A stretch of DNA of 64,000 bases, from assembly GCF_001659605.2 (NCBI RefSeq), contig NC_035176.2, forward strand, positions 24,298,716-24,362,715, given 5' to 3'. The notes under the pieces are model-generated. The model did no database searches and was not told the DNA's origin. It saw nothing but the letters and a program-made list of their open reading frames with translations. Origin of the DNA: Manihot esculenta. Taxonomy: Eukaryota; Streptophyta; Magnoliopsida; Malpighiales; Euphorbiaceae. Shown piece after piece: positions 47,091 to 58,045 of this stretch. How positions within the stretch are numbered: position 1 is the stretch's first letter; each line of letters opens with the position of its first letter. Position numbers and translations under genes: made by a program.

Positions 47091-49607
47091 ACCACTTCCT
47101 CGAAGATGACCTCGTGTATGAGTACTCCCGTTAAACATCTGTCCTGACATTCTTTTAAATCAAGACCCTAAACAATTGTTGTGTGGTCGTCCTGGTATGA
47201 ATGCAACTGTTGGATTTTTAACATACCCTTATTCAAATTGAAGATTTCCTTCAACTTCATTCCTCACTTCAACATTTGTGTTCTCATTTTCTTCATTTGA
47301 TCTCACATCCCAATTTAATAAATATAACTTCAAATTCTCAAGTCATATCTTCATATGTCTAAATTTTGAAACTCTTTACATTGCTATATCTGTAGTAGAA
47401 ATTGAAAATCTTCTCAATTTCTTTGTATTGCTTGTATTTTTCTATCATATGAGGGTATCCTGCATTAAAAAAAAATCTTGTTGTGCCTACAATATACATC
47501 TTTCCTCCATTTTCTTAACAAGTATCTCTCATGAATTATCCTAATATCTTTCAGATGGATTACCTGCAGTATATGCGTACATAATATTCCTTTTAATTCA
47601 AATTTTCTACAATTGCATTTCAAAACACAATCTTCTTCTCTATAAAGAACTGTATAAACATACTCTATGTAAAAAATCATTGATCAAGCTCCTTTCTAGA
47701 ATTTTATGCTTTTCAAATTCTTCCTCTACAACTTCATCATCTCGATTGCCATCTTTATCTTCATTCTGTTGATGTACAAGGCAATACAACATTCACTTGA
47801 TCTCATGTTGAAATTGCTTGAACATATTTATAGTGTATGCTTCTTGAAATTGTCTCCCCAAATAAAAATTTGAAATGCACTTATTAACTACATGTTTTGA
47901 TCTAAAATCAGTAAAATAAACTCTTTCTCCACCTTATCACGTAATGCAATATCATATTTCTCAACAAATTATTTAAGAGTGCTAGTGGAGTTAACATACC
48001 CATTAAAATATGTTTTACTTCTTTGAGTTGATAGCATTCATACTCAAAATATATGGTTAACATAAATAGGAACCCATGATCTTCTTTCATTATATAGCTT
48101 TATAGGTCACTCATTATCTTGTAAGTTGTACTTCTCAATAAACTGATTCCAATTTCTCTTGAACATTGTGGGATTTAGGCTGTCATGTATTACTACGTTA
48201 AGCTCATTTTTAGCTTTTTCATGCTCTTCAACACCCTTTAACTTCTCATAAACTTTACACATATGTTCCATATACAAAACCTATGAATTGTATTGGGCAT
48301 AACTTCTCTTATTGCACTTTTCATGCTATCACATTGATCTGTCATTATTGCATTTGGAGGATGACCACCCACTACTGCAAGCTATGTACTCAAAACTCAT
48401 TTAAAAATATTAATGTCCTCACGAGAGATAAATATGCTATCCAATAAAATTGATTGACCATGATAATTAACTCCAACAACGCTAATGAATGGCATTTTAT
48501 AGCGGTTCACCAAGTAGATTTTATCCACACTTACCACATCAAAAAACTCTTCATAAGCTTCTACATTACGAGAATGTACCTAAAATACATTTCTTAGCCT
48601 TTATTCCTCATTTATATTAATCAAATAAAAAAATCTCCAATTTGTTATTGCATTCTTAAAAATATCATGCTAATACAATCAATGACTCTATTTTCAAGCC
48701 TTAACCTCCTTGTTTTGTCAATAAAATTGCGACAGTCCTTAGGCAAGCAACTTAATTGCTCTGATCTCCCAATTTGAACTTGTAGCAGTCTGACACTTTT
48801 GCTTGTCCTTATGCCAACAATATCGTGGGCTTCAAGCTTCCTTTTGATGCCACCAGATAAACTCCTATGTGCATGCATGAACCTAGACATATTAGGATCC
48901 AATTCATGGTTATGATTAGTCTCTAATTTTATAACTTGCCGCATTCCGTTACTTCTTAAAATTGCACTAAGTCTAGCTGGACAAGTTATTCTCTTTGATG
49001 ACCACTTTGCATTTGATTTTCTCCTCTTGTCACAACTGAAAGTTTGATACTCATGCATATTGTCAGCCCCTTTAGCAACAAACTTTTTACTCACACTAAA
49101 ACACTTTTTCTTAGCATAACAAAGATAGGATTCGAATAGTAGATCAATACTAGCTTAATAACTACCCACTTTAGGAGATTCATATTGTTCTGCCACCCTT
49201 ATCTACTAATTATTTTCACCATTTATAAAGACATGATTGTCATTTTCATTTGCATATCCAAGCCTATGGCCATCTTTAGATACATGCAATACACCATCTT
49301 TGTGACTTTGTTCAATTTCTTGCACCATTTCCTTTGTACTAAGTTCATCTTCATTTCCATCTTCGCTCTCTTCAAATAATTCTAAGAATACATCATTAAG
49401 TCTTCCATTGATCTGCCTATTATTTTCATCTTGATGAACGTCGTTACTCCTATGGAGTATCCAATCGTCGACTCTACCTACACTGTTACTATGGTTGCAA
49501 TTGCCATTACTACTTCTACGAAGCTCATATTCGTAACGAGTGTTGTCATCGTCCCCACTACTACTATGACTATGTCCGCAAATAACATCACCCATTCTAG
49601 AACCCAT
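47091..49607 (-). pseudogene. FAR1-related sequence (FRS/FHY3-like, MULE-derived) pseudogene
   Basis: Read on the minus strand. An N-terminal frame from 49607 (MGSRMGDVICGHS) is rich in Asn, Asp and Glu. A FAR1-type DNA-binding domain follows at about 49094-48700 (SKRITCPARLSAILRSNGMR, LETNHNHELDPNMSRFMHAH, then DCRNF). MULE transposase-like stretches lie at 48545-48050 (DVVSVDKIYLVNRYKMPF, GVNYHGQSILLDS, GHPPNAIMTDQCDSMKSAI). A SWIM zinc finger sits at 47650-47510 (CNCRKFELKGILCTHILQVI, then RYLLRKWRKDV). Stops and frame changes separate these blocks. Order and spacing fit FAR1/FHY3 family proteins, transcription factors derived from Mutator-like transposases. The distal 3' end was separated by the E4 insertion; the sequence left of 37386 should be its continuation. 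Confidence 0.82.
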
Positions 49608-50947
49608 TAATAGTGAATGACTGACAATTCAATGTATAATTTTACTCTCAAATATAAAATATGGAAGAATGTTTTGTGATTTTCTCTCCAACGTATAAAA
49701 AATACAAGCAACTTAATTTTCTTTTTCCTCCAAATCCAAGATATTAGTTGAAAATAATAATACATTAAATAAGTTATTTGCTTAAGGAAGATTTATTTGC
49801 TCAATGTACCATAATAGAATAAAGCAAAAGGGAGGGAAAACATTATTAAGGAGATAATAAGTTGGAGGGAAACTTTGCCTCTAAAATTGAAAAGGTCAGA
49901 AATGACTTTTCAAGTAGAGGGGGGCCATTGATCTGCATTTATTGTGGATCAATTTGATCCGAGAACTATTACTGTATACGTAAAACTATGTTAAATATTA
50001 ATAGATGATATAAATTCTCATTTAAAAAAATAAACAATTAATAAGGAATTGTATTGAGTATAAAATAAAATTAAATAAAGTTATAATAATTAATTCATAT
50101 GTTAATTATAATAATAAAAAATATTTACAATATTTTGAAACATTTTACAATAGAAAAATAAATAAAAATTATGAAACAGTAAAGTATGTGGTATACTCAT
50201 ATACATGATAACTATCCTCTTGTCCATTAGCTTCATCATCACAAAAACTTTTCTAGAGAGTAGCGTTTGGCCTTGGTGATTTTCTTTTTTGAAACTCATT
50301 GAAACTCATTGAAACTCTTATTAAAGGTACACTTTTTCCAACTAGATGTCTTCCCTATTTACCCTATATATTACAACAAGAGTCTAAATTTTCATACAAT
50401 AGCTTCTCTTTAAATACCTTAAATAAATAAGACTAATAAATTCATTTTTACTTTCAATTGGGGTCATGTAAATTGATGAGTTGCAAAACTCACAACTTTT
50501 TCATATTAAATTCTATGATTTTGCCATGATTTTAATATAAACAACTAGTTTTTACTTGAATATTTATTTTGGACAGATTTTAAGTTGAAAATGAAAAAAG
50601 AAATCAAAAGAGACTGTTTTAGAGTTTTTTTTACTGAAAGGTACAACTTTGCCTAAAGTTGTAACCTCAGTTCAATGGACAGATTGCAAGATTTCTATTT
50701 TTCCAGCTGTACATAGTTTAAAACTATTTCAGATAGCTACAAATATAATCAGATCATGATTAGAATAAGAGTCATAGTACGAGTAGTAGATTTATTTTAC
50801 TTTTTTCTTTTTAAATTTTTAATAGTTATCTTTTTATTTGGGAAAAATGTATATAAAGGCTGATTTAGAATAGGATGAGCATGACATCTCTTCTCATCAT
50901 CTCTACACTCTCCTTTTGATTTCTTTTTGGCTGAATTCTTCTTCTCC
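49608..50947. other. AT-rich intergenic DNA
   Basis: No gene supported. The only pattern noticed is a short tandem CATTGAAACTCATTGAAACTC near 50298-50318. Confidence 0.4.
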
Positions 50948-51861
50948 TGCACTATGACTGAACTCATAGAACCCCTAGGGTCAGCATACCCTATGTCAAA
51001 CTCGGTCCAACACATACGTCAATATAAAAAAAAAATAAAACTCATGTACAAAGGGATTATCCAACTCGGGCGAAGCACAATACTATAACTCTGAACATAT
51101 TACATAATATCATTTTGCAATACAACTCTTTTACATCATTACATAAACTTACATTACATCATGTCCACTACTATTCTATTACACATCATAACCATAGCCA
51201 TAGCCTGGTGACTTCCTGAACTATCTCTGACCCTGCGTACCTGGGGTTAGGGGAGAGGGGTGAGCTATAAAGCCCAGTGAGCGGAAACCATACAAGAAAA
51301 ATAGTTCATTTTGAAGTATGCTATCATGGAATGCATTACACACAAACATATCACATCAAGGATGAATTGGTCACCGATAGCCCTCAACATACCGTAATAT
51401 GTCCAACTATACCAGGGGCGATGAGGCCACACCTAGTATTCGCTTACATAACTCATATCATAACATGTCCAACTACACCAGGGGCGATTAGGCCTCACCT
51501 AGTGTTCACTTACATTTAACATAGTGTCAGGGGCGACCTGATCTTTCTATCTCATATCGTACCATGCCATATCATATCATTTCATATCGTACTGAGGGCT
51601 AAAGGATCATTCAAGATTCATCCACATCACTTTCATCGTATTATGCAATGCATCATATTCGTGAATTCTAATGCAAACAACCTATTACATAACATGGTAA
51701 TCATGATGCATGAACATGCTTAACATTTGATTTATTTTAAAACATAAGGTTCAGTTCCACTCACCTTTGACTAGCTCTGGGCCGACTCTGAAATGGCTGA
51801 CACGGCTAGACACCTCGGTTTCTCGGGTCCGATCCTACACAGGTGGACTCCAGTGAGGTGC
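50948..51861 (-). repeat. LTR fragment of a Del/Tekay element, minus orientation
   Basis: Its reverse complement follows the E5 LTR at about 52041-52960 in order, including GCACCTCACTGGAGTCCACC, TGCATTAGAATTCACGAATA, CACCCCTCTCCCCTAACCCC and GGGTTCTATGAGTTCAGTCA. The copies are clearly diverged, so this is not a fresh inversion. It begins abruptly near 50948 and stops at 51861, where another LTR terminus begins. Confidence 0.8.
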
Positions 51862-51927
51862 TGTAACGACCCGAAAATCCGGACCGCTACCGGCGCTAGG
51901 ATCCAGATCGGCATAAGGCCGCCGGGA
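51862..51927 (-). repeat. 66-bp LTR terminus in minus orientation
   Basis: TGTAACGACCCGAAAATCCG and the following bases to 51927 are the reverse complement of the last 66 bases of the LTR at 5051-5116 without a mismatch seen, and of the E5 LTR end (53066-53131) with two mismatches. It begins exactly with TG and is joined at about 51927/51928 to plus-orientation LTR interior. Confidence 0.8.
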
Positions 51928-53131
51928 GTGCCGCCGAAAGTGCCCTGTCCAGCCGTTTCATGGGTGTTTTCTATGTTTGTTTTGAGGTTGTTTAGGGGGT
52001 TTTTCGGGTAGTTGTTTATGAGTTGTTTAGAGTATGTTTGGCACCTCACTGGAGTCCACCTGTGTAGGATCGGACCCGAGGAACCGAGGTGTTCAGCAGT
52101 GTTAGCTGCTTCAGAGTTAGTCCAGAGCTAGCCAGAGGTGAGTGGAACTAACCCTTATGTTTTAAATCAAATGTTTTCAGCATGTTCAGGCATGTTCATG
52201 CATCATGAATACCATGTTATGCAATAGGTTGTTTGCATTAGAATTCACGAATATGATGCATTGCATAATACGATGATAATGATGTGGATGGATACTGGAT
52301 GATCCTCTAGCCCTCAGTATGTTATGACATGATGTGGAATGATATGATATGGCATGTACGATATGATATGAAGATGAGAAGTCCAGGTGTGGCCGTATCG
52401 CCCCTGGCATAGAGCATGAGAAGTCCAGGTGTGGCCGTATCGCCCCTGGCATAGAGTATGTGAAGTCCAGGCGTGGCCGTATCGCCCCTGGCATAGAGTA
52501 TTGTTGACTTGTTATGGTACGAGATTGATATGTAGAGGGCTATTGGTGACAGATTCATCCTTGAGGTGATATATTTGTGATGTGACGCATTCCATGATAG
52601 CATACGTTAAAATGAACTGTTTTCTTTTATGGTTTCTGCTCACTGGGCTTTTTAGCTCACCCCTCTCCCCTAACCCCAGGTTTGCAGGGTCAGAGATAGT
52701 CAGGAGATCAGCAGGTTACGTCCATGGTCATGTTTATGTAATAGAATAGTAGTGGACATGATGTAATGTAAGTTTATGTAATGATGTAAAAGATATTATG
52801 TTATATGTTCAGAGTTATAGTATTGTGCTTGGCCCGAGTTGGATAATCCCTTTGTACATGAGTTTTATTTTTCCTTATGTTTATATATATGTGTTGGACC
52901 GAGTTTGACATAGGGTATGCTGACCCTAGGGGTTCTATGAGTTCAGTCATAGTGCATACACAGGTCAAACTGGTTAAAGGTAAAGTTTTAAATGTTTTAT
53001 GAATATGTTGGATCATGTTTGGGATTATACCAGCTGTACAGGATGCATAGTAGGCTTGCTACCGGTCCCGGCGGCCTTATGCCGATCTGGATCCTAGCGT
53101 CGGTAGCGGTCCGAATTTTCGGGTCGTTACA
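51928..53131 (+). repeat. truncated 5' LTR of E5 (1204 bp kept)
   Basis: It lacks the first half, including the TGTAATACCC start, promoter palindromes and TATA box. It runs from GTGCCGCCGAAAGTGCCCTG to the terminus GTTACA at 53131. A 42-bp unit with CCAGG and CCTGG ends is present three times at 52376-52501. Without its U3 this copy probably cannot start normal transcription. Confidence 0.82.
52376..52501. repeat. LTR minisatellite, 42-bp unit, three copies
   Basis: Units GAAGTCCAGG(T/C)GTGGCCG...TATCGCCCCTGGCATAGAG(C/T)AT repeat three times nearly identically. CCAGG and CCTGG within each unit can pair around the middle. Confidence 0.9.
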
Positions 53132-53134
53132 GAA

Positions 53135-53146
53135 TGGTATCAGAGC
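53135..53146 (+). promoter_or_regulatory. primer binding site of E5 (initiator tRNA-Met)
   Basis: A perfect TGGTATCAGAGC three bases after the LTR end, complementary to the 3' end of plant initiator Met tRNA. Confidence 0.92.
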
Positions 53147-53331
53147 CCTAGGTTCACATGGTCGGACCTATAGTGTGTCGGGCTCATAAAGGTTATAGTA
53201 GGACAAGCACAATAGGAAGATCATGTCCACTAGGATAGGATATGGAGTCCTGTCTTGTATGACGATGTGAAATGCCATGATGATGAGCATGTGCATTAAT
53301 GCTATGATATGTATGTTATGTATGTGATGCA

Positions 53332-53355
53332 GGTTCATGTGTTTCCACATGAACC
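53332..53355 (+). promoter_or_regulatory. conserved 10-bp leader hairpin of E5
   Basis: Arms GGTTCATGTG and CACATGAACC around loop TTTC, about 50 bases before the gag ATG at 53403. The arms are identical in E2 and E6. Confidence 0.75.
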
Positions 53356-53402
53356 ATAAGATGCTAATGTTTATGTGTTGTGTTATGCTTTCAGAAGTCA
53401 AG

Positions 53403-55043
53403 ATGAGAGGAACTCGTCGATCTGCGAGATTGACTGGAGCTCCGCCAGAGAATGAGGGCATGGATGCCCATTCCCCTGCTCTGCAGAGGGCAAGATCTTG
53501 TAGGACGATCAGGGAAAGTACAGCAAGGGACCCTAGAAGGTCTTTTGATGCAGGTCGGAGGAGATTAGTTCATGAAGGTATGTCAGTGGATGTGATGGAA
53601 ACAGAGGAGGATAACCAGAGAAGAGATAGTAGTTTGGGCATGAGTATGTCAGTAGAGGATATGGGAGAGTCCCAAGGAGGCACTCAGGCCTCGGGTTTTG
53701 TTCCACCACAGTATACACCCTATCCTCAGGGGCCAGGGTATCCGATGGGAAGCACGTCGGATTTCTCTAGCTATAACCCATACCCTACCTTTATGCCCTA
53801 CCCTCCCTTTTACCCACCGTACCCACAGTACCCCATGTTTCCATCCTCACCCTTTTTCTCAGGTCCAGCAAACCCTAACCCAGGGGATGTTGCACCTCCT
53901 CCTCCACCAGCAGAACCAATAGTCCCTGATGTCCAGATACCCAAACCTGGTTCATCAGTTGGGGGTATAGTAAAGATGACAGATTACCTCAAGTTGGATG
54001 CCCCCAAGTTCGAAGCAGGCGATGACCCTTTTGAGTACCTCAGAATGGTAAAGATGATAACAGATGAGCTAGGAGCAAGTGACAGTAGAGCCATTCAGAT
54101 GGCAGGGTTCACATTGAAATGCAAGAAGGCAAGGGAGTGGTTCAAAAACTATGTGGACCCAAGGTTGGAGAGCTTATCCTGGGAGCAGTTTGCCAATGAG
54201 TTTGCAGGATGGGCTTTTCCAGATAGTTCCAGAGAACTGAAGATGATTGAGTTTGAGCAGCTAAGGCAGACGGAAGAGATGAGCGTAGAGGAGTTTACAG
54301 ACAGGTTCTTGGAGCTATTGCCGTTTGCAGGACAAGGTCTTGACACAGACCTGAAGAAGTCTAGGAGATATGTTATGAAGCTTCACTCCAGGTATTCCTC
54401 GTTGATTCAAGCAGCAGAAAGAGAGAGTTTCCATGCTATAGTGGATATGGCACGAAAAATGGAGGCTAGTGCTATCATTCAAGGAACGGTTAAACAGCAC
54501 GTGGCACAGTCTTCGGGTTCCAAACTCCCGGGGACAAGTGATGTTAATCTCTCCCCTCTGAGCGAGGCTGTCACAAAAAGTAAGAAGGGAGACAGAGGTC
54601 TCAGAAGATCAAAGAAGAACAAGTTCTGGAATCGGATAAAGTCTGGTCTGGGATTAGGAGGAGGCTCGAGCTCAGGCACAGAGGTTGCAGAGTGTGCAAG
54701 GTGCGGTAGGCCGCACAAGGGAGTCTGTCGGTTTGGGACTACAGCATGTTACAGATGCGGCCAGGAGGGGCACATAGCTCGAGAGTGCCCTAAGGCAGCT
54801 TTTATGACACCGTCCCATCAGACAACTCCAGCCAGTATGGTACAGCCATCAGCTCCAGTCATGTTTCAGGGCAGTGGTAGAGGCGGAGACAGGGGGATAG
54901 CCCCTTCTTCAGCAGGTTCCCGTGGGGAAGGTCCATCAGCTCCAGCACGGATCTTCGCCATGACCCAGCAGGAGGCTAACACATCGAACCCGATGGGATC
55001 AGGTAATCTCACTCCGGTATGTTCTGATGTGTCTGATTTATGA
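53403..55043 (+). CDS. gag protein of E5 (capsid plus zinc knuckle), 546 residues
   Basis: The chosen start is ATG 53403 ([19 protein letters not shown]), matching the start in E2 and E6; an upstream in-frame ATG at 53337 lies inside the leader hairpin. Approximate residues: basic N-terminus 1-50; Pro/Tyr-rich block 100-170; capsid core 190-375 with [15 protein letters not shown] and [15 protein letters not shown]; Lys-rich linker; CARCGRPHKGVC and knuckle [15 protein letters not shown] at about 427-461. The frame ends at 55041-55043, shortly after CSDVSDL, just where relatives read through into the protease. Gag alone can form particles and package RNA, so this copy could provide or use capsids but no enzymes. 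An open 546-codon frame next to scrambled pol suggests selection on gag or recent replication of a gag-only form. Whether it is expressed is unknown, since the LTR promoter half is missing. Confidence 0.75.
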   Translation: MRGTRRSARLTGAPPENEGMDAHSPALQRARSCRTIRESTARDPRRSFDAGRRRLVHEGMSVDVMETEEDNQRRDSSLGMSMSVEDMGESQGGTQASGFVPPQYTPYPQGPGYPMGSTSDFSSYNPYPTFMPYPPFYPPYPQYPMFPSSPFFSGPANPNPGDVAPPPPPAEPIVPDVQIPKPGSSVGGIVKMTDYLKLDAPKFEAGDDPFEYLRMVKMITDELGASDSRAIQMAGFTLKCKKAREWFKNYVDPRLESLSWEQFANEFAGWAFPDSSRELKMIEFEQLRQTEEMSVEEFTDRFLELLPFAGQGLDTDLKKSRRYVMKLHSRYSSLIQAAERESFHAIVDMARKMEASAIIQGTVKQHVAQSSGSKLPGTSDVNLSPLSEAVTKSKKGDRGLRRSKKNKFWNRIKSGLGLGGGSSSGTEVAECARCGRPHKGVCRFGTTACYRCGQEGHIARECPKAAFMTPSHQTTPASMVQPSAPVMFQGSGRGGDRGIAPSSAGSRGEGPSAPARIFAMTQQEANTSNPMGSGNLTPVCSDVSDL

Positions 55044-56356
55044 ACCCTGATGTTTCTCTTTTCTTTGTTTGCTTGTGAGCCCTTGTGAGGTTGGGTTGAT
55101 AGCTTATGGGTTAGAGTATTCCCTTGGGGTCAGTGCACCCAAGTGTGATCCACCTGTGGCAGAGTCAGTCTGCCGGTATAGTCAGAGTATGTGTTGTGAG
55201 TAGATGCCTTCCAGCTGGCCTAGCGGTTCTAGATTTGACTGTTTGACGTCATTCTAGGGTTGGATTGGTTCTTCTACTAGTGGTACTACCTAGTCTGCAG
55301 AGACAAGGTAGTCAGGTTCAGAGGTCAGGATGGATCAGAGGTAGTCCTTAGCGGGGACAGAATAGGGATACCTAGAGGTTCAGTATCAACCCTATAGGCT
55401 CGTAGGTTGTTCAGGAAAAGTTGTCAGGGGTTCTAGCTCTTCAGAGAGAGTTTAGCAGTCAGGTCAGGGAGCCCGCCTCAGTGCCCTTTGTTAGAGAGTT
55501 TAGATGTTTCCCCAGATGAGTTCCCAGGACTACCACCTGTCAGGGAGATAGAGTTTAAAAATAGAAGTAATGCATGGAATTGGACCAATCTCTATCCCTC
55601 CCCACAGGATGGTATCAACAGAGTTTAAAGAGTTATAAGGATCAGTTGTAAGAGTTGGTAGTTAAGGGTTCCCATCTGACTGAGCACTTCGCCTTGGGGT
55701 GTTCCAGTATTGTTATGAGGATGAAGGATGGATCCCTCGGACTTTGTATCGACTGCAAGTCGTTGAACAAAGTCACTACCCAGAATGAGTGTTTGTTACC
55801 TTGGATCGACGATCTATTTTAAGCCAGCTAGCAGGAGCTAGTTGCCTTTCCAAGATAGATCTGAAGTCTAGGTACCATCAGTTAAGATCAAGGAAGAAGA
55901 TGTACAGAGAGCAGTGTTTAGAACCAGATATGGGCACTATGAGTTTCTAGGAATGTCGTTCGGGTTAATGAACGCCCCTACATCATTCATGGACCTCATA
56001 AGCAGAGTTTTAGTCGGTTTTTGGATCACTCCGTTATTGTCTTCATTGACGGTATCTCGGCGAGTTCCAGAAATGCAGAAGAGTATGCCCATCATCTGAA
56101 ATCAGGATTGCAGACCCTGAGAGAACATGGCTTGGATGCCTAGTTCTCCAATGCGAGTTCTGGTCGAGGAGCATATCCCTCTTGGGTCATGTGTGTCGGA
56201 GAAAGGAAAGTGAAGTAGACCTGAGAAAGTTGAAGTTGTAGCCGACTAGCTCAGGCCCATGGTGATGACAAAGATTAAGAACTTTTGGGTTGGGCAGGTT
56301 ACCTAATGGAGGTTCATCTAGAACTTCTCTAGAGTTGCCGCTCCTATGGCCAGATG
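55044..56356 (+). pseudogene. decayed protease and reverse transcriptase of E5
   Basis: It aligns by eye with E6 from the protease (about 60640) to the end of RT and start of RNase H (about 61970), through many small indels. Recognisable pieces are [15 protein letters not shown] DNA at 55735-55775, [10 protein letters not shown] at 55913-55945, FGLMNAPTSFMDL at 55960-55995, and KIAAPM-like DNA just before 56356. The FIDD catalytic motif is damaged at about 56040 and the DPGA site is absent. The sequence is cut by the 5' LTR of E6. Shared changes with E1 show that part of this decay is older than the insertion. Confidence 0.8.
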
Positions 56357-56533
56357 TGTAATACCCGGCTAGACTCCGGTATCGGAATTCCTACCGTCCG
56401 GTGGAATCTCGGATGTCGGAAACCTCTAGAAGGGTAAAAGCATGTTTTCATGAAATGTTTTCATGTTTTAATGATTTTAAGTATGAAAATTAAATGAGTT
56501 TTTGCATGAGAAGTCTTTGGAGGAAAACCCAGG

Positions 56534-56720
56534 TTCGGCAGCCGAAAGTCAAGTTCGGCCGCCGAACATGCATGCGTTTTGGAGGCACGTTAGGCCCCCG
56601 AAAGCATGAGTTAGGGAAGTCCAGGTTCGGCCGCCGAAAGTCAAGTTCGGCCGCCGAACATTGCATGGATGCGGAGGCACATTCGGCCCCCGAACGTGGC
56701 CTGGCCAGCCACCTATAAAA
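56534..56720 (+). promoter_or_regulatory. E6 LTR promoter: palindrome cluster and TATA box
   Basis: TATAAAA at 56714-56720 (context CCACCTATAAAAGGGGC) is the best TATA box in the window. Upstream within 180 bases are five 13-bp sites: TTCGGCAGCCGAA, three TTCGGCCGCCGAA and TTCGGCCCCCGAA. The GCCGCC core of the commonest form equals the GCC-box bound by plant ERF factors, so ethylene or stress control of the element is a reasonable inference, not shown. Confidence 0.7.
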
Positions 56721-57901
56721 GGGGCACTTAGCCGAAATGGGTGAGCTTTCTCCCATTTTTGGCCACAGCAAGCTTCCGACCTTCCCTTTGCAAATCTTGT
56801 GTTCTTCCTCCAAATCTCTTCCATTTTTCCTTGAGTTTTAAACTCACATTGCAAGTTTTGAGCATTTAAACCAAGTTTTGGAGCTTTGGGAACTCAGGAG
56901 CTCATTTTCGTGGATCTCAAAGTTTAGGTCGTCTCCCTCTCGATCTTCAAGAGGTAAGAGCCGATCTTAAGCTCCTTATATGTTTTAAGTAAGTTTTAAG
57001 TTGTTTTATGGGTAGAGATGCATGTTTAGGCTTGTTGATGAGTTTATGGGTTTTGATGTTTTGATGAACAATGTATGTTGTTTGTGTGTGTTGAAGTGTT
57101 GTAGTTGGGGTATTTGATAGTTTGAGACCCCTAGGAGTGATGAATGGTGTTTATGCATGCTTTAGAACAAGTTTATGCATGATTGGTGAGTTTGAAGGCA
57201 AAAATGCTTAAGGGAGCCAAGTTTCTGCCCTTTGGCAGAAACCAGGTTCGGCAGCCGAAGGGAGTTTCGGCCGCCGAACATGGCTTGAGAGGCAGCTTTA
57301 GGCTGCCGAAGCTTGCCCCCGAAAGTTGGAGTTTCGGCTCTGTCCGAGACTTTCGGCCGCCGAAGGTGCCGCCGAACATGCATGAGTTTCGCCTCTGTCT
57401 GGGAGTTTCGGCCGCCGAAGGTGCCGCCGAACCTGCCTGACTTTCGGCTCTGGAGGGACTTCCGGCCGCCGAAGGTGCCGCCGAAAGTGCCCTGTCCAGC
57501 CTTTTCTTGCATTGCTTCCTAGGAGTGTTTTGAGGTGTTTTTAGGAGGTTTTTGGGGGTATGTTTAGAGTTATGTTCTTATTGTTTGGTGCCTCATTTGA
57601 GTCCACCTGTGTAGGTTCGGACCCGAGGAACCGAGACCCCCGGTTGTGAGATAGTCGTTCCGAGTTCGTTGATTAAGCTTCAGTCACCAGGTGAGTGGAA
57701 CAACCCCTTAAGTTTTAAAGTAAAGTAAATGAATAAATGAATGAATCATAAAGCATTGCCCATGCATCATTATGCCATGCAATACTTCAGGATGTTTGCA
57801 TTAGAATTCACGAATATGCTGCATTGCATAAATTGATGTTGATGTGGATGGTTGTTGGGTGATCCATAGTCCTCTGATGTTATGTTATGATGATATGTTA
57901 T

Positions 57902-58045
57902 GGAAGACCAGCGAGGCCCATTCTACGCCCCTGGCACTATGTAAGAGAAAGACCAGCGAGGCCCATTCTACGCCCCTGGCACTTTGGAATGTTATGTTAT
58001 GTAAGAGAAAGACCAGTGAGGCCCATTCTACGCCCCTGGCATTTG
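57902..58045. repeat. LTR minisatellite of E6, three copies
   Basis: Units containing GACCAGCGAGGCCCATTCTA and CGCCCCTGGCA recur at 57906, 57951 and 58011. The spacing differs (45, then 60) because of an inserted ATGTTATGTTATGT-like stretch. It corresponds in position to the minisatellites of the E2, E4 and E5 LTRs. Confidence 0.85.

Larger units (their letters stand above)
51928..56356 (+). mobile_element. E5: Del/Tekay-type element with intact gag and decayed pol
   Basis: A plus-strand element consisting of a truncated 5' LTR (51928-53131), PBS, leader hairpin, a 547-codon gag frame, and badly eroded protease/RT sequence. It is interrupted at 56356 by E6. The rest of pol and the 3' LTR must lie right of E6, outside the window. 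The contrast between an open gag and a scrambled pol, shared in part with E1, points to a gag-only nonautonomous subfamily. Confidence 0.82.
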
